64,000 nt of DNA from Brevundimonas vesicularis (GCF_014204545.1 NZ_JACHLJ010000001.1:310001-374000); one strand, 5' to 3'; positions 8,620-18,878 are shown, numbered from the stretch's first letter. The notes: generated from the sequence alone by a model not told the origin. Numbers and translations: made by a program.

Positions 8620-9375
8620 TTAGAAGACGTTCAGGACGCTCGAGATCGCCGAGACGCCCAGGTTGGCGCCGGCGCGGTCACGCGCTTGCAGACCGCCACC
8701 GAACGAATAGCGCAGGCCGACCGACCAGGTGTCGACGTCCAGCGAATCGATGTCGGCGCGCGTGTAGGCGGCGCCCAGCGAGAACGGGGTGTTCTCGAAC
8801 TCGTATTCGGCGCCCACGCCGTAGGTCCAGGCGTCGGTGTCGCCGCCCGAGAAGTCGACGTTGTTGTAGGCAACGCCGGCGTTCAGGCGCAGGTTCGGCA
8901 TGACGTAGAAGGCGGCGTCGGCGCCGACGGTCCAGATGTCGGCGTCCACGTTGTCAGCGGTCGTGTAGGCGACTTGGCCGGTCAGGGTGGCGTTCGACAG
9001 ATACTTCTGCGCTTCGGCGCCCACGGTCCAGATCGGCTCGTTGCCACTGCCGATGCCGTTGCCGGCGACGAACGCGCCGGCGCGGACGTCGGAGGACCAC
9101 ATCTTGGTCAGGTGAGCGGCGGCGGCGCCGGTGACGTCTTCTTCGCCGAAGGCCTTGGTGTAGTCGATCGCGCCGTTCAGGGTCACGGTCCAGTCCTGGG
9201 CCGGCAGGGCGACCGAGCCGTCAACGGTCCAGACGTCGGCGTCAACGTCGTCGCCGGCGACTTCGATCGACGGATTGGAATAGGTCACGCCGACCGAACC
9301 GATGGCGTCTTGGGCGAAGGCCGGGGCGGCGAACAGGGCGGCGGCGGCAGCCGTGGCGAGGAGGATCGTCTTCAT
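8620..9375 (-). CDS. Small beta-barrel outer-membrane protein, porin-like
   Basis: A 251-aa protein with a signal peptide MKTILLATAAAAALFAAPAFAQ and a C-terminal Phe (SVLNVF), the terminal residue preferred by the BAM machinery. The mature chain has alternating hydrophobic/polar strands and at least five copies of an acidic turn followed by W-T/S-V/Y-G (DVDADVWTVDG, GNEPIWTVGAE, NVDADIWTVGAD, GDTDAWTYGVGAEY, DVDTWSVGLRY). It resembles the many small, uncharacterised barrels of alphaproteobacteria and could be a channel or structural protein. The start at 9375 is fixed by the signal peptide, with AAGGA upstream. It is followed by its own terminator. Confidence 0.8.
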   Translation of the reverse strand: MKTILLATAAAAALFAAPAFAQDAIGSVGVTYSNPSIEVAGDDVDADVWTVDGSVALPAQDWTVTLNGAIDYTKAFGEEDVTGAAAAHLTKMWSSDVRAGAFVAGNGIGSGNEPIWTVGAEAQKYLSNATLTGQVAYTTADNVDADIWTVGADAAFYVMPNLRLNAGVAYNNVDFSGGDTDAWTYGVGAEYEFENTPFSLGAAYTRADIDSLDVDTWSVGLRYSFGGGLQARDRAGANLGVSAISSVLNVF

Positions 9376-9964
9376 TTTTCTTTTGTCCTTAGCAGTCTGC
9401 ACCCGGATGGGGGTCCGGGGAGGGGCGCTGCTATCAGCCGAAGGCCAAGCGGAGCAATAAACCGGCGTTCGATCGGCTTGAGACAGCAAGGTTGTTGCGC
9501 AACAGCCACGCGTTGCGGCCAGAATGTGTCACGACTTGGCGATCTGTGGGGCAAGTCGTTGATCGCGCGCCGCAGTCGCGCTCATGCACTATAAAGAGTC
9601 GTCCGCCGCCGCCGATGTCGCCACTGAACGTGTCGTCGCGCCGTGCGCCGTCCTCGGCGAAGACCGCGTCGAAATCCTGTGTCAGCCCGGGTTTGCGCGC
9701 TTGACGAAATCAGAATCGATAGGCATAAGCCACCACTCTTGTTGGACCGGCTGTGCAGCTCGCTGCAAACGCGGTTCGCAAGAACGACCTAAGTCACTGT
9801 TCTTTGCAGCTTCTTGGGATATCAACGGCCTTCGCGGGCAACTGCGTGGGCCGATCGTTTTTGCGGATTTGCGTTCCCTGAGGGCTTTTTGCCCGAAGGC
9901 CTTCGGTCTTTGAAATGGTTCACAGGGACGCGGTCCTCCGACCGCATTGGAAGTAAGCACCGAT
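9376..9964. other. 589-bp non-coding divergent region between the OMP gene and rpsJ
   Basis: It must hold the promoter of the minus-strand OMP gene and the promoter and leader of the S10 operon. I see an imperfect inverted repeat CCGGA-TGGGGG-TCCGG near 9405-9418, a candidate rpsJ promoter at 9701-9729, a GGGCTTTTTGCCC-type hairpin near 9877-9892, a CGAAGGCCTTCG palindrome directly after it, and the hairpin GCGGTC-CTCC-GACCGC at 9930-9945. An open frame from 9584 has coding-like composition for only about 40 codons and no ribosome-binding site; I do not call it a gene. Confidence 0.6.
9701..9729 (+). promoter_or_regulatory. Candidate promoter for the S10 operon
   Basis: TTGACG at 9701-9706, a 17-base spacer, then CATAAG at 9724-9729. 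The -35 matches the alphaproteobacterial housekeeping consensus well; the -10 matches four of six. It would give a structured leader of about 230 nt before rpsJ. Confidence 0.45.
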
Positions 9965-10270
9965 ATGGATCAAAGCATCCGCATCAGGCTCAAGGCCTTT
10001 GATCACCGCGTCCTCGATTTTTCGACGCGCGAGATCGTTAATACCGCCAAGCGCACCGGCGCGACCGTTCGTGGTCCGATTCCGCTGCCGACCCTGATCG
10101 AGAAGTTCACCGTGAACCGCTCTCCGCACGTCGATAAGAAGTCGCGTGAGCAGTTTGAAATCCGCACGCACAAACGCGTGCTCGACATCGTCGACCCCAC
10201 CCCGCAGACCGTGGACGCGCTCATGAAGCTCGACCTGTCCGCCGGCGTGGACGTCGAGATCAAGATTTAA
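9965..10270 (+). CDS. rpsJ: 30S ribosomal protein S10 (NusE)
   Basis: A 101-aa component of the 30S head that also acts as NusE in transcription antitermination. It reads [19 protein letters not shown] and contains the conserved loop [15 protein letters not shown]. The ATG at 9965 is chosen; an in-frame TTG at 9947 would add six non-conserved residues. First gene of the S10 operon, 21 bases before rplC, and preceded by a small hairpin at 9930-9945 that may modulate its translation. Confidence 0.99.
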   Translation: MDQSIRIRLKAFDHRVLDFSTREIVNTAKRTGATVRGPIPLPTLIEKFTVNRSPHVDKKSREQFEIRTHKRVLDIVDPTPQTVDALMKLDLSAGVDVEIKI

Positions 10271-10291
10271 AGTAGAAAGAGGCGGGATCCG

Positions 10292-11041
10292 ATGCGCACG
10301 GGCGTGATCGCCAAGAAGCTGGGCATGACCCGCGTGTTCGCCGATGACGGCGCGCACGTACCGGTCACTGTGCTGCAGCTCGACGGCTGCCAAGTCGTCG
10401 GCCAACGTACCCAGGAGCGTGACGGCTACGTCGCTCTCCAGCTGGGCGCTGGCACGAAGAAGGCTAAGAACACCAACAAGGCTCAACGCGAGACCTTCGC
10501 CAAGGCGGAAGTCGAACCGAAAGCCTATGTGACCGAGTTCCGCGTCGATGCGGACGGTCTGCTGGACGTGGGCGCCGAACTGTCGGCCGAACACTTCCTG
10601 GTGGGCCAGAAGGTCGACATCCAGGGCGAGACCATCGGTAAGGGTTTCGCCGGCGCCATGAAGCGCTGGAACTTCGGCGGCCTTCGCGCCACCCACGGCG
10701 TTTCGGTCTCGCACCGTTCGCACGGTTCGACGGGTAACCGTCAGGACCCGGGTCGCACGTTCCCCGGCAAGAAGATGGCCGGCCACTACGGCACCGAGAC
10801 CGTCACCACCCAGAACCTGACCGTCGTCCGCGTGGACGCCGAGCGTGGCCTGATCCTGATCAAGGGCGCTGTCCCCGGTCACGACGGCAGCTACGTCAAG
10901 GTTCGCGACGCCATCAAGAAGGCTCGCCCGGCCGACGCTCCGTTCCCCGGCGCGCTGAAGTCGAGCAAGTCTGCTGCTCAACCCGCTTCGACCCCGGCTG
11001 AAGAAGCCCCCGTCGAAGCGACCGAAGGCGGTGAAGCGTAA
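10292..11041 (+). CDS. rplC: 50S ribosomal protein L3
   Basis: A 249-aa 23S-binding protein reaching toward the peptidyl transferase centre. The core shows [16 protein letters not shown] and the loop [20 protein letters not shown], whose Gln is the usual methylation target of the family. It is longer than the E. coli protein (209 aa) because of an Ala/Glu/Pro-rich acidic tail (about 215-249). AGAAAGAGGCGG precedes the ATG. Its TAA overlaps the rplD ATG by one base. Confidence 0.99.
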   Translation: MRTGVIAKKLGMTRVFADDGAHVPVTVLQLDGCQVVGQRTQERDGYVALQLGAGTKKAKNTNKAQRETFAKAEVEPKAYVTEFRVDADGLLDVGAELSAEHFLVGQKVDIQGETIGKGFAGAMKRWNFGGLRATHGVSVSHRSHGSTGNRQDPGRTFPGKKMAGHYGTETVTTQNLTVVRVDAERGLILIKGAVPGHDGSYVKVRDAIKKARPADAPFPGALKSSKSAAQPASTPAEEAPVEATEGGEA

Positions 11042-11679
11042 TGAAACTCTCTGTCATCCAACTCGACGGCAAGGCTGCTGGCGACGTGGAACTGTCGGAC
11101 GCCGTCTTCGGCATCTCCGACATCCGCGGCGACATCCTGGCCCGCACCGTCAACTGGCAACTGGCCAAGCGCCGCGCCGGTACGCACAAGGTTCAAACCC
11201 GCAACGAGAACTCTCGTACGGGTAAGAAGATGTACAAGCAAAAGGGCACCGGCGGCGCTCGTCACGGTTCGCGCCGTGCACCGCAGTTCGTCGGCGGTTC
11301 GCGCGCCTTCGGCCCGATCGTTCGCGATCACGGCTTCTCGCTGCCGAAGAAGATCCGCGCCCTGGCTCTGCGTCACGCCCTGTCCTCCAAGGCCAAGTCG
11401 GGCGACCTGATCGTGGTCGACACCGTCTCGGTCAAGGAAGCCAAGACCGCTTCGCTGCGCGAAACGCTCGGCAAGCTGGGCTGGACCAAGGCGCTCATCA
11501 TCGCGGGTCCCGAAGTCGACACGAACTTCGGCCTGGCCGCACGCAACATCCCGCACATCGACGTGCTGCCGAACGCCGGCCTGAACGTCTATGACATCCT
11601 GCGGGCTGACAAGCTGGTGCTGACGAAGGCCGCCATCGAGGCCATCGAAGCCCGCTTCAGCGATAAGGAAGCCGCGTAA
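11041..11679 (+). CDS. rplD: 50S ribosomal protein L4
   Basis: A 212-aa early-assembly 23S rRNA-binding protein. The long extended loop lining the exit tunnel is recognisable from [20 protein letters not shown] to RRAPQFVGG. In gammaproteobacteria L4 represses its own operon; whether it does so here is unknown. Overlaps rplC and rplW by one base each, indicating translational coupling. Confidence 0.99.
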   Translation: MKLSVIQLDGKAAGDVELSDAVFGISDIRGDILARTVNWQLAKRRAGTHKVQTRNENSRTGKKMYKQKGTGGARHGSRRAPQFVGGSRAFGPIVRDHGFSLPKKIRALALRHALSSKAKSGDLIVVDTVSVKEAKTASLRETLGKLGWTKALIIAGPEVDTNFGLAARNIPHIDVLPNAGLNVYDILRADKLVLTKAAIEAIEARFSDKEAA

Positions 11680-11981
11680 TGGCCGCTCAACCTACCGCCA
11701 AGCACTACGACACCATCCTGGCCCCGGTGATCACCGAAAAGGCCACGATCCTGTCCGAGCAGAACAAGGTCGTCTTCCGCGTCGCCGACACGGCGACCAA
11801 GGACGAGATCGCCGCTGCGGTCGAAAGCCTGTTCAAAGTCAACGTCCTGAAGGTCAACACCCTGGTTCAAAAGGGCAAGACCAAGCGCTTCCGGGGCATC
11901 CTGGGTCGCCGGGTCGACATCAAAAAAGCGATCGTGACGCTGGCTGACGGCCAGTCGATCGACGTCACCACGGGGCTCTGA
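11679..11981 (+). CDS. rplW: 50S ribosomal protein L23
   Basis: A 100-aa protein at the tunnel exit that docks trigger factor and SRP. Diagnostic text includes [17 protein letters not shown] and [15 protein letters not shown]. The TAA of rplD overlaps its ATG; rplB follows after four bases. Confidence 0.99.
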   Translation: MAAQPTAKHYDTILAPVITEKATILSEQNKVVFRVADTATKDEIAAAVESLFKVNVLKVNTLVQKGKTKRFRGILGRRVDIKKAIVTLADGQSIDVTTGL

Positions 11982-11985
11982 TCAG

Positions 11986-12822
11986 ATGGCCTTGAAAACC
12001 TACAATCCGACTTCGCCGGGCCGTCGCGCCCTCGTGCTGGTCGACCGTTCGGAACTCCACAAGGGCCGTCCGGAAAAGTCGCTGACCGAAGGCCTGACCA
12101 AGTCGGGCGGACGCGGGCAGGGCGGTCGCATCGCGGTCCGCTTCCGTGGCGGCGGCGCCAAGACCCTGTACCGCAAGATCGACTTCAAGCGTCGCAAGTG
12201 GGACATGGTCGGCACGGTCGAGCGTCTGGAATACGACCCCAACCGCACGGCCTTCATCGCCCTGGTCACCTATGCCGACGGCGAGAAGACCTACATCATC
12301 GCGCCGCAACGCCTTAAGGCGGGCGACACGATTGTGGCGGGCGAAAAGACCGACGTAAAGCCGGGCAACGCCATGCCGCTCCGTTCGATGCCGGTGGGTA
12401 CGATCATCCACAACATCGAAATGAAGCCGGGCAAGGGCGCCCAGCTGGCCCGTTCGGCCGGCGCCTACGCTCAGCTGGTCGGCCGCGATCAGGGCTACGC
12501 CCAGATCCGTCTCGGCTCGGGCGAACTGCGTATGGTCCTGGACGGCTGCATCGCCACGGTGGGCGCGGTTTCGAACCCCGACCACATGAACCAGAACCTG
12601 GGCAAGGCTGGTCGCAAGCGTCACATGGGCTGGCGTCCGCACGTTCGCGGCGTCGCCATGAACCCGATCGACCACCCGCATGGTGGTGGTGAAGGCCGGA
12701 CCTCTGGTGGTCGTACCCCCGTCACGCCGTGGGGTAAGGACACCAAGGGCACTCGTACCCGCAAGAACAAGGCTACGGACAAGTACATTATCCGTACCCG
12801 CCACGTTAAGAAGGCTCGCTAA
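11986..12822 (+). CDS. rplB: 50S ribosomal protein L2
   Basis: A 278-aa primary 23S rRNA-binding protein needed for subunit joining and peptidyl transfer. It begins [27 protein letters not shown], and the conserved His-containing loop is [18 protein letters not shown] near residue 230. Length is normal. It sits two bases from rpsS. Confidence 0.99.
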   Translation: MALKTYNPTSPGRRALVLVDRSELHKGRPEKSLTEGLTKSGGRGQGGRIAVRFRGGGAKTLYRKIDFKRRKWDMVGTVERLEYDPNRTAFIALVTYADGEKTYIIAPQRLKAGDTIVAGEKTDVKPGNAMPLRSMPVGTIIHNIEMKPGKGAQLARSAGAYAQLVGRDQGYAQIRLGSGELRMVLDGCIATVGAVSNPDHMNQNLGKAGRKRHMGWRPHVRGVAMNPIDHPHGGGEGRTSGGRTPVTPWGKDTKGTRTRKNKATDKYIIRTRHVKKAR

Positions 12823-12824
12823 GA

Positions 12825-13103
12825 ATGGCCCGCTCCTCCTGGAAAGGCCCGTTTGTCGACGGGTATCTGCTCAAGAAGGCCGACGCCGTTCAATCGTCGG
12901 GCCGCAAGGACGTGATCAAGACCTGGTCGCGCCGCTCCACCATCCTGCCGCAGTTCGTCGGTCTGACGTTCGGCGTCCATAACGGTCAGAAGCACGTGCC
13001 CGTGTCGGTCTCGGAAGAGATGGTCGGCATGAAGCTCGGCGAGTTCGCCCCGACCCGGAACTTCCCGGGTCACGCGGCGGACAAGAAGGCCAAAAGGAAG
13101 TAA
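12825..13103 (+). CDS. rpsS: 30S ribosomal protein S19
   Basis: A 92-aa 30S head protein that contacts S13. Signature [18 protein letters not shown] at the N-terminus and [21 protein letters not shown] at the C-terminus. Flanked by rplB (two bases) and rplV (three bases). Confidence 0.99.
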   Translation: MARSSWKGPFVDGYLLKKADAVQSSGRKDVIKTWSRRSTILPQFVGLTFGVHNGQKHVPVSVSEEMVGMKLGEFAPTRNFPGHAADKKAKRK

Positions 13104-13106
13104 CCG

Positions 13107-13487
13107 ATGGCCCAGACAAAAAACGAGCGTCGGGTCGCCCCGACCGAGGCCCGCGCCAAGCTGGTCAACGTGCGCATCAGCCCGCAAAAGCTGAACCTGG
13201 TCGCCGCTTCGATCCGCGGCATGCCGGTCCAGAAGGCGCTGAACGAGCTGGAATTCAGCCGTAAGCGCATCGCTGGCGACGTCCGCAAGGTCCTGTATTC
13301 GGCGATCTCGAACGCCGAGAACAACCACAACCTCGACATCGACAATCTGGTCGTCGCCGAGGCCTTCGTGGGCAAGAACCTGGTGATGAAGCGTTTCGCG
13401 AGCCGTGCTCGCGGTCGTTCGTCGCGCATCCTGAAACCGTTCAGCGAGATCACCATCGTGGTCCGTGAAGCCGGCGAGGCCGCCTGA
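13107..13487 (+). CDS. rplV: 50S ribosomal protein L22
   Basis: A 126-aa protein whose beta-hairpin forms the tunnel constriction; the hairpin tip region here is [20 protein letters not shown]. The start [28 protein letters not shown] carries the conserved rRNA-contact segment. The TGA overlaps the rpsC ATG by one base. Confidence 0.99.
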   Translation: MAQTKNERRVAPTEARAKLVNVRISPQKLNLVAASIRGMPVQKALNELEFSRKRIAGDVRKVLYSAISNAENNHNLDIDNLVVAEAFVGKNLVMKRFASRARGRSSRILKPFSEITIVVREAGEAA

Positions 13488-14242
13488 TGGGACAGAAAAT
13501 CAATCCGGTCGGTCTGCGCCTCGGCGTGAACCGCACGTGGGACAGCCGCTGGTTCGCCGCCGGCGCCGACTATTCCCGCCTGCTGCACCAGGACCTGAAG
13601 CTGCGCGAGTGGCTGCGGGAACGCTTGGCCGCCGCCGGCGTGTCGCGCATCATCATCGAGCGCCCGCACAAGAAGTGCCGCATCACCATCTACGCCGCCC
13701 GTCCGGGCGTCGTGATCGGCAAGAAGGGCGCTGACATCGAGAAGCTCCGCAAGGACATCTCGGCGCGCACCGAGGGTGAAGTTCACCTGAACATCATCGA
13801 AGTCCGCAAGCCGGAAACCGATGCGCAGCTGATCGCCGAGAACATCGCGCAGCAGCTGGAGCGCCGCGTGGCCTTCCGTCGCGCCATGAAGCGTTCGATG
13901 CAGTCGGCCATGCGTCTGGGTGCCAAGGGCATTCGTATGAATGTCTCGGGTCGTCTGGGCGGCGCCGAAATCGCACGTATGGAATGGTACCGCGAAGGTC
14001 GCGTGCCGCTTCACACGCTGCGCGCCGACATCGACTATGGCTTCTACGAAGCCAAGACGACCTACGGCATTATCGGCGTGAAGGTCTGGGTCTTTAAGGG
14101 TGAAGTGCTGGAGCACGATCCCATGGCGCAGGACAAGCGTTGGGCCCAGGAAGCTTCGGGTCCGTCCTCGAACGAAGGCCGCGAACGCGGCGGCCCCCGT
14201 GGCGACCGCGGTCCGCGTCGCGACCGGGGACGTGAGAACTAA
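13487..14242 (+). CDS. rpsC: 30S ribosomal protein S3
   Basis: A 251-aa protein lining the mRNA entry tunnel. The KH domain shows [18 protein letters not shown], and the C-terminal S3 domain shows [24 protein letters not shown]. The last 30 residues form an Arg/Gly-rich tail ([20 protein letters not shown]), longer than in E. coli and common in alphaproteobacteria. Translationally coupled to rplV. Confidence 0.99.
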   Translation: MGQKINPVGLRLGVNRTWDSRWFAAGADYSRLLHQDLKLREWLRERLAAAGVSRIIIERPHKKCRITIYAARPGVVIGKKGADIEKLRKDISARTEGEVHLNIIEVRKPETDAQLIAENIAQQLERRVAFRRAMKRSMQSAMRLGAKGIRMNVSGRLGGAEIARMEWYREGRVPLHTLRADIDYGFYEAKTTYGIIGVKVWVFKGEVLEHDPMAQDKRWAQEASGPSSNEGRERGGPRGDRGPRRDRGREN

Positions 14243-14245
14243 GTC

Positions 14246-14686
14246 ATGTTGCAACCGAAGAAGACCAAATACCGCAAGGCCTTCAAGGGCCGGATCCATG
14301 GCTCGGCCAAGGGCGGTTTCTCGCTGAACTTCGGGTCGTATGGCCTGAAGACGCTGGAGCCGGAACGCATCACCGCGCGTCAGATCGAGGCGGCTCGCCG
14401 CGCGATCACTCGCCAGATGAAGCGTCAGGGCCGCGTCTGGATCCGCGTCTTCCCCGACCTGCCCGTCACGGGCAAGCCGGCCGAAGTCCGGATGGGTAAG
14501 GGCAAGGGCGCCGTGGACCACTGGGCCGCGCGTTGCCACCCGGGCCGTATCCTGTTTGAAATCGACGGCGTGCCGGACGATGTCGCCCGCGAAGCACTCC
14601 GTCTCGGCGCCGCCAAGCTGCCGGTCCGCACCAAGGTCGTGACCCGTATCGACGCCGGCGTCGCGCATGTGGAGGCTGCCGCCTAA
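14246..14686 (+). CDS. rplP: 50S ribosomal protein L16
   Basis: A 146-aa protein near the A-site tRNA elbow. It begins [24 protein letters not shown] and includes [26 protein letters not shown]. Slightly longer than the E. coli 136 aa. TAA overlaps the rpmC ATG. Confidence 0.99.
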   Translation: MLQPKKTKYRKAFKGRIHGSAKGGFSLNFGSYGLKTLEPERITARQIEAARRAITRQMKRQGRVWIRVFPDLPVTGKPAEVRMGKGKGAVDHWAARCHPGRILFEIDGVPDDVAREALRLGAAKLPVRTKVVTRIDAGVAHVEAAA

Positions 14687-14883
14687 TGACCAAGATCGCC
14701 GATCTGCGGTCGCAAACGACCGACCAACTGTCCGATGAGCTGCTGAAGCTCAAGAAGGAACAGTTCAACCTGCGCTTCCAGGCGGCCACCGGCCAAATGG
14801 AAAAGACTCACCGCGTTGGTGAAGTCCGCAAAGACATCGCTCGCATCTCGACGCTTCTGCGCGAGAAGCGTGCGGCCTCGTAA
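14686..14883 (+). CDS. rpmC: 50S ribosomal protein L29
   Basis: A 65-aa two-helix protein at the tunnel exit next to L23. It reads [20 protein letters not shown] and ends [14 protein letters not shown], with the conserved [11 protein letters not shown]. Coupled to rplP; rpsQ begins ten bases later. Confidence 0.98.
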   Translation: MTKIADLRSQTTDQLSDELLKLKKEQFNLRFQAATGQMEKTHRVGEVRKDIARISTLLREKRAAS

Positions 14884-14893
14884 GGAAACGAAT

Positions 14894-15136
14894 ATGCCCA
14901 AGCGAATTCTTGAAGGCGTGGTCGTGTCCGACAAGGGCGAGAAGACTGTCGTTGTGAAGGTGGAGCGCACCCTGCTTCACCCGCTTCTGAAGAAGACCGT
15001 CCGGTCGTCCAAGAAGTACCACGCGCACGACGAAGCCAACGCGCTCAAGGTCGGCGACATCGCTCGCATCGTCGAGTGCGCCCCCAAGTCCAAACTGAAG
15101 CGCTGGGAAGTCCTTTCCAACGCCTCCGCCTCGTAA
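14894..15136 (+). CDS. rpsQ: 30S ribosomal protein S17
   Basis: An 80-aa OB-fold 16S rRNA-binding protein. The start is the ATG at 14894 ([20 protein letters not shown]), with AAGGAAAC upstream; longer in-frame starts inside rpmC are not conserved. The [14 protein letters not shown] segment is typical of the family. Confidence 0.98.
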   Translation: MPKRILEGVVVSDKGEKTVVVKVERTLLHPLLKKTVRSSKKYHAHDEANALKVGDIARIVECAPKSKLKRWEVLSNASAS

Positions 15137-15154
15137 TCAGAAGGATCTGATCTT

Positions 15155-15523
15155 ATGATCCAGATGCAAACTAACCTGGAAGTGGCCGATAATTCGGGCG
15201 CCCGCCGGGTCATGTGCATCAAGGTGTTGGGCGGCTCCAAGCGCCGCTACGCCTCGATCGGCGACACAATCGTCGCCTCCGTGAAGGAAGCCATCCCGCG
15301 CGGCCGTGTGAAGAAGGGCGACGTCGTTCGCGCCATCGTCGTGCGCACCGCCAAGGACATCCAACGCAAGGACGGCTCGGTCATCCGCTTTGACAAGTCG
15401 GCCGCCGTCATCGTCAACAAGCAGAACGAGCCTGTCGGCACGCGGATCTTCGGCCCGGTTCCTCGCGAACTGCGCGCCAAGAACCACATGAAGATCATCT
15501 CGCTGGCTCCGGAGGTCCTGTAA
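15155..15523 (+). CDS. rplN: 50S ribosomal protein L14
   Basis: A 122-aa protein at the subunit interface that contacts 16S rRNA. It begins [33 protein letters not shown], with the invariant [10 protein letters not shown], and ends [19 protein letters not shown] precedes the ATG. One base separates it from rplX. Confidence 0.99.
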   Translation: MIQMQTNLEVADNSGARRVMCIKVLGGSKRRYASIGDTIVASVKEAIPRGRVKKGDVVRAIVVRTAKDIQRKDGSVIRFDKSAAVIVNKQNEPVGTRIFGPVPRELRAKNHMKIISLAPEVL

Positions 15524-15524
15524 C

Positions 15525-15833
15525 ATGGCCGCCAAGATCAAGAAGGGCGACCGCGTCGTCGTCCTCACCGGCAAGGACAAGGGCCGCACGGGCAACGTGC
15601 TGAAGGTCCTGCCCACCGAAAACCGCGTCCTTGTCGAAGGCGTCAACATGGTTCAGCGCCACACGCGCCCGAGCCAGGCTGACCCGCAGGGCGGCATCAA
15701 GAACAAGGAAGCCTCGCTTCACCTGTCGAACGTCGCGATCGCCGACGCCAACGGCAAGGCGACCCGCGTCGGCTTCAAGATCGATGGGGACAAGAAGGTC
15801 CGCATCGCCAAGACGACGGGAGACGTCATCTGA
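15525..15833 (+). CDS. rplX: 50S ribosomal protein L24
   Basis: A 102-aa assembly-initiator protein with an N-terminal KOW motif ([20 protein letters not shown]). Normal length. Its TGA overlaps the rplE ATG by one base. Confidence 0.99.
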   Translation: MAAKIKKGDRVVVLTGKDKGRTGNVLKVLPTENRVLVEGVNMVQRHTRPSQADPQGGIKNKEASLHLSNVAIADANGKATRVGFKIDGDKKVRIAKTTGDVI

Positions 15834-16393
15834 TGGCTACCGAGAAGTACACCCCGCGCCTCAAGGACGAGTATCACGCTCGCATCCGCCAGGTGATGAA
15901 GGAAAAGTTCGGCTACACGAACGAAATGCAGGTGCCCAAGCTGGACAAGATCGTCCTGAACATGGGTATCGGCGAAGCTGTCGCTGACTCCAAGAAGGCG
16001 AACACCGCCCTCAAGGATTTGACCGCCATCGCCGGTCAGAAGGCCGTCGCCACCAAGGCCCGTAACTCCATCGCCGGCTTCAAGCTGCGCGAAGGCATGG
16101 TCATCGGCGGCAAGGTCACCCTGCGCGGCGACCAGATGTACGAGTTCCTGGACCGGTTCATCACGATCGCGCTGCCGCGCGTGAAGGATTTCCGTGGTCT
16201 GAAGGGCACGTCCTTCGATGGTCGCGGCAACTACGCCACGGGTCTGAAGGAGCACATCGTGTTCCCGGAGATCAACTACGACCAGATCGATCAGATGTGG
16301 GGCATGGACATTGTCGTCTGCACCACGGCCAAGACCGATGAGGAAGCCAAGGCTCTCCTCACCGAGTTCAAGTTCCCGTTCGTGAAGAACTGA
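15833..16393 (+). CDS. rplE: 50S ribosomal protein L5
   Basis: A 186-aa 5S rRNA-binding protein of the central protuberance. Typical stretches are [22 protein letters not shown] and [26 protein letters not shown]. Coupled to rplX; rpsN begins 19 bases later after AAGGGAAGAG. Confidence 0.99.
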   Translation: MATEKYTPRLKDEYHARIRQVMKEKFGYTNEMQVPKLDKIVLNMGIGEAVADSKKANTALKDLTAIAGQKAVATKARNSIAGFKLREGMVIGGKVTLRGDQMYEFLDRFITIALPRVKDFRGLKGTSFDGRGNYATGLKEHIVFPEINYDQIDQMWGMDIVVCTTAKTDEEAKALLTEFKFPFVKN

Positions 16394-16412
16394 GCGGGAA
16401 GGGAAGAGCACA

Positions 16413-16718
16413 ATGGCTAAGAAAAGCGCCGTAAACCGCAATGAAGCCGTCAAGGCCCTGGTTGCGAAGTATGCCGCGAAGCGGGCCGCCCTCAAGGCGA
16501 CCGCCAACGACGAAAACCTGCCGCTGGAGGAGCGCTTCGACGCGCGCCTGAAGCTGGCCGAACTGCCGCGCAACTCCGCGCCGAGCCGCATTCGCAACCG
16601 CTGCGAAGTGACGGGTCGTCCGCGGGCGTTCTACCGCAAGCTCAAGATGAGCCGGATTGCGCTGCGTGAACTGGGCAACCTAGGCCAGATTCCCGGCCTG
16701 ACGAAGTCCAGCTGGTAA
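16413..16718 (+). CDS. rpsN: 30S ribosomal protein S14 (zinc-independent form)
   Basis: A 101-aa 30S head protein. It is the long form without the CxxC zinc ribbon; only one Cys is present in [19 protein letters not shown]. It ends IPGLTKSSW. The absence of the zinc motif means no zinc-responsive paralogue switch is implied by this copy. Confidence 0.99.
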   Translation: MAKKSAVNRNEAVKALVAKYAAKRAALKATANDENLPLEERFDARLKLAELPRNSAPSRIRNRCEVTGRPRAFYRKLKMSRIALRELGNLGQIPGLTKSSW

Positions 16719-16733
16719 GGGGAGCGAACAGAC

Positions 16734-17132
16734 ATGATGATCAACGATCCCCTGAGCGACATGATCGCTCGCATCAAGAACGCGGCGACCCGCAAGCGTT
16801 CCAAGGTGCTGACCCCGGCTTCCCGTCTGCGCCAGCGCGTCCTCGACGTGCTGCAGGACGAAGGCTACATCCGCGGCTACAACCTGGTTCAGAACCCGGG
16901 TGAGTTTCCGCAGTTCGAGATCGAGCTGAAGTACTTCGACGGTCAGCCCGTCATCGCCGAGATCGCGCGCGTGTCCAAGCCGGGCCGCCGCGTCTATTCG
17001 GCGATCGGCGATCTGAAGCCCGTCAAGAACGGCCTCGGCATCTCGATCCTCTCGACTTCGAAGGGCGTCATGTCCGACGCTTCCGCCCGCGACGCTAACG
17101 TCGGCGGCGAAGTCCTCTGCAGGGTCTACTGA
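16734..17132 (+). CDS. rpsH: 30S ribosomal protein S8
   Basis: A 132-aa 16S central-domain protein, the repressor of the spc operon in E. coli. It begins [20 protein letters not shown]; the first of two adjacent ATGs is better placed from the GGGGAG site. The C-terminus [26 protein letters not shown] is conserved. Confidence 0.99.
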   Translation: MMINDPLSDMIARIKNAATRKRSKVLTPASRLRQRVLDVLQDEGYIRGYNLVQNPGEFPQFEIELKYFDGQPVIAEIARVSKPGRRVYSAIGDLKPVKNGLGISILSTSKGVMSDASARDANVGGEVLCRVY

Positions 17133-17133
17133 T

Positions 17134-17667
17134 ATGTCCCGTATTGGCAAGAAAACCATCGCCGTGCCGAAGGGCGTGACTGTCACGCTCGACGGCCAGA
17201 ACGTCACCGTCAAGGGACCCAAGGGCGAGAGCGCCTGGACCGTCGCCGACGAGATCGAAGTCAAGCAGGAAGGCGACGAACTGTCGCTGACGCCGCGTTC
17301 GGACACGCCTCGCGCTCGCGCGATGTGGGGTCTGTCGCGCACGCTGGTCGACAACATGGTCGTCGGCGTCACCACGGGCTTCGAAAAGTCGCTGGAGCTG
17401 GTCGGCGTGGGTTACCGCGCCGCGATGAAGGGCGACGCCCTTTCGCTGCAACTCGGCTTCTCGCACGAAGTCGATATCGCTCCGCCGGCCGGCGTCAGCT
17501 TCGCTGTGCCGAAGCAGACCGAGATCAAGATCTCGGGCGCTGACAAGCAAGCCGTCGGTCAGATCGCCTCGGTCATCCGCAAGCTGCGTCCGCCGGAGCC
17601 CTATAAGGGCAAGGGCGTCCGTTACGCGGGCGAGACCGTCCGTCGCAAGGAAGGCAAGAAGAAGTAA
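17134..17667 (+). CDS. rplF: 50S ribosomal protein L6
   Basis: A 177-aa protein near the sarcin-ricin loop and factor-binding site. It begins [17 protein letters not shown] and carries [17 protein letters not shown] toward the C-terminus, the standard rRNA-binding signature. One base after rpsH. Confidence 0.99.
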   Translation: MSRIGKKTIAVPKGVTVTLDGQNVTVKGPKGESAWTVADEIEVKQEGDELSLTPRSDTPRARAMWGLSRTLVDNMVVGVTTGFEKSLELVGVGYRAAMKGDALSLQLGFSHEVDIAPPAGVSFAVPKQTEIKISGADKQAVGQIASVIRKLRPPEPYKGKGVRYAGETVRRKEGKKK

Positions 17668-17670
17668 GTC

Positions 17671-18027
17671 ATGGCTCTTTCTCTTCGACAACAAGCCAAG
17701 CGTCGCTCGGAGCGCACGCGTCGCCGCCTGAAGGCTGTCGCCAACGGTCGTCTGCGTCTGTCGGTCTACCGTTCGGACAAGAACATCTCGGCCCAGATCA
17801 TCGACGACGCCCAGGGCGTGACCGTCGTGGCTGCCTCGTCGCTGGAAGGCGGCAAGGGCAAGCGCGGTTCGGACACGGCTGCGGCCGCCGCGATCGGCAA
17901 GCTGATCGCCGAACGCGCCATCGAGAAGGGCGTCAAGGACGTCGTCTTCGACCGTGGCGAGTACATCTATCATGGACGGGTGAAGGCGCTGGCGGAAGCC
18001 GCGCGTGAAGCCGGCCTGAACTTCTAA
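17671..18027 (+). CDS. rplR: 50S ribosomal protein L18
   Basis: A 118-aa 5S rRNA-binding protein of the central protuberance. Diagnostic segments are [20 protein letters not shown] and [26 protein letters not shown]. Three bases after rplF. Confidence 0.99.
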   Translation: MALSLRQQAKRRSERTRRRLKAVANGRLRLSVYRSDKNISAQIIDDAQGVTVVAASSLEGGKGKRGSDTAAAAAIGKLIAERAIEKGVKDVVFDRGEYIYHGRVKALAEAAREAGLNF

Positions 18028-18039
18028 GGGACGCGACAG

Positions 18040-18648
18040 ATGGCGCAACAACCCCAACGCGGCGGCGGCGGCAACGATCGCAACCGTCGTGACAACCGCA
18101 ACGGTCCCGCTGCTGATGGTCCGGATTCCGACATCGTCGAGAAGCTGGTGCACATCAACCGCGTCGCCGCCACCGTCAAAGGCGGCCGTCGCTTCAGCTT
18201 CGCAGCCCTGATGGTCGTCGGCGACGGCAAGGGTCGCGTCGGCTTCGGTCACGGCAAGGCGCGCGAAGTGCCGGAAGCCATCCGCAAGGCGACCGAAGAA
18301 GCCAAGAAGACGATGATCCGCGTTCCGCTGCGCGAGAACCGCACCCTGCACCACGACGGCAACGGCCGTTGGGGCGCCGGCAAGATCATGATGCGCGCCG
18401 CCCCTCCCGGGACCGGCGTCATCGCGGGCGGTCCGATGCGCGCTGTGCTCGAAACCCTCGGCGTCCAGGACGTCGTGGGCAAGTCGACCGGTTCGTCGAA
18501 CCCCTACAACATGATCCGCGCGACGTTCGAAGCGCTGAAGGTCCAGTCCTCGCCCCGTCAAGTCGCGTCCAAGCGCGGCAAGAAGGTCGCGGATCTGATG
18601 GGCCGCCGCAACGACGGCGCCTCGGCGCCCGAAGCCGTGGAGTCCTAA
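18040..18648 (+). CDS. rpsE: 30S ribosomal protein S5
   Basis: A 202-aa protein of the decoding region and mRNA entry helicase site. The double-stranded RNA-binding domain begins [21 protein letters not shown] and the C-terminal fold contains [20 protein letters not shown]. An N-terminal Gln/Gly/Asn/Arg-rich extension of about 30 residues exceeds the E. coli protein, as in other alphaproteobacteria. Confidence 0.99.
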   Translation: MAQQPQRGGGGNDRNRRDNRNGPAADGPDSDIVEKLVHINRVAATVKGGRRFSFAALMVVGDGKGRVGFGHGKAREVPEAIRKATEEAKKTMIRVPLRENRTLHHDGNGRWGAGKIMMRAAPPGTGVIAGGPMRAVLETLGVQDVVGKSTGSSNPYNMIRATFEALKVQSSPRQVASKRGKKVADLMGRRNDGASAPEAVES

Positions 18649-18651
18649 GTC

Positions 18652-18840
18652 ATGGCTGAGAAGAAAACCGTCACCGTCAAGCAGACCGGCTCGCCGATCC
18701 GCCGCAAGAACGACCAGCGCGCCACCCTGGTGGGCCTGGGTCTGAACCGCCTGGGTCGTGAATCCACGCTGGAAGACACGCCTTCGGTTCGCGGGATGAT
18801 CGCCAAGGTCGCCCACCTGACCGAGATCGTCGAGAAGTAA
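18652..18840 (+). CDS. rpmD: 50S ribosomal protein L30
   Basis: A 62-aa protein of the 50S subunit. It contains [28 protein letters not shown] and [20 protein letters not shown], the whole conserved family. Three bases after rpsE and followed by a 142-bp gap with a hairpin. Confidence 0.98.
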   Translation: MAEKKTVTVKQTGSPIRRKNDQRATLVGLGLNRLGRESTLEDTPSVRGMIAKVAHLTEIVEK

Positions 18841-18847
18841 GCCGTTT

Positions 18848-18878
18848 CGCCCTCTCCCGAACCCGGGGGAGGGCGTTT
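18848..18878 (+). terminator. Terminator- or attenuator-like hairpin between rpmD and rplO
   Basis: An 11-bp stem with one G-T pair, CGCCCTCTCCC (18848-18858) with GGGGGAGGGCG (18865-18875), followed by TTTCT. The T run is short, so read-through is likely. Confidence 0.5.

Noticed and set aside
9559..9595. TTGATC ... TATAAA as a promoter
   Set aside because: The spacer is 25 bases, too long for a standard promoter.
9584..9913. Open frame of 109 codons before rpsJ
   Set aside because: Only the first ~40 codons have GC-rich third positions, no ribosome-binding site, and it overlaps the candidate rpsJ promoter and leader. Possibly a decayed gene remnant, but unsupported.
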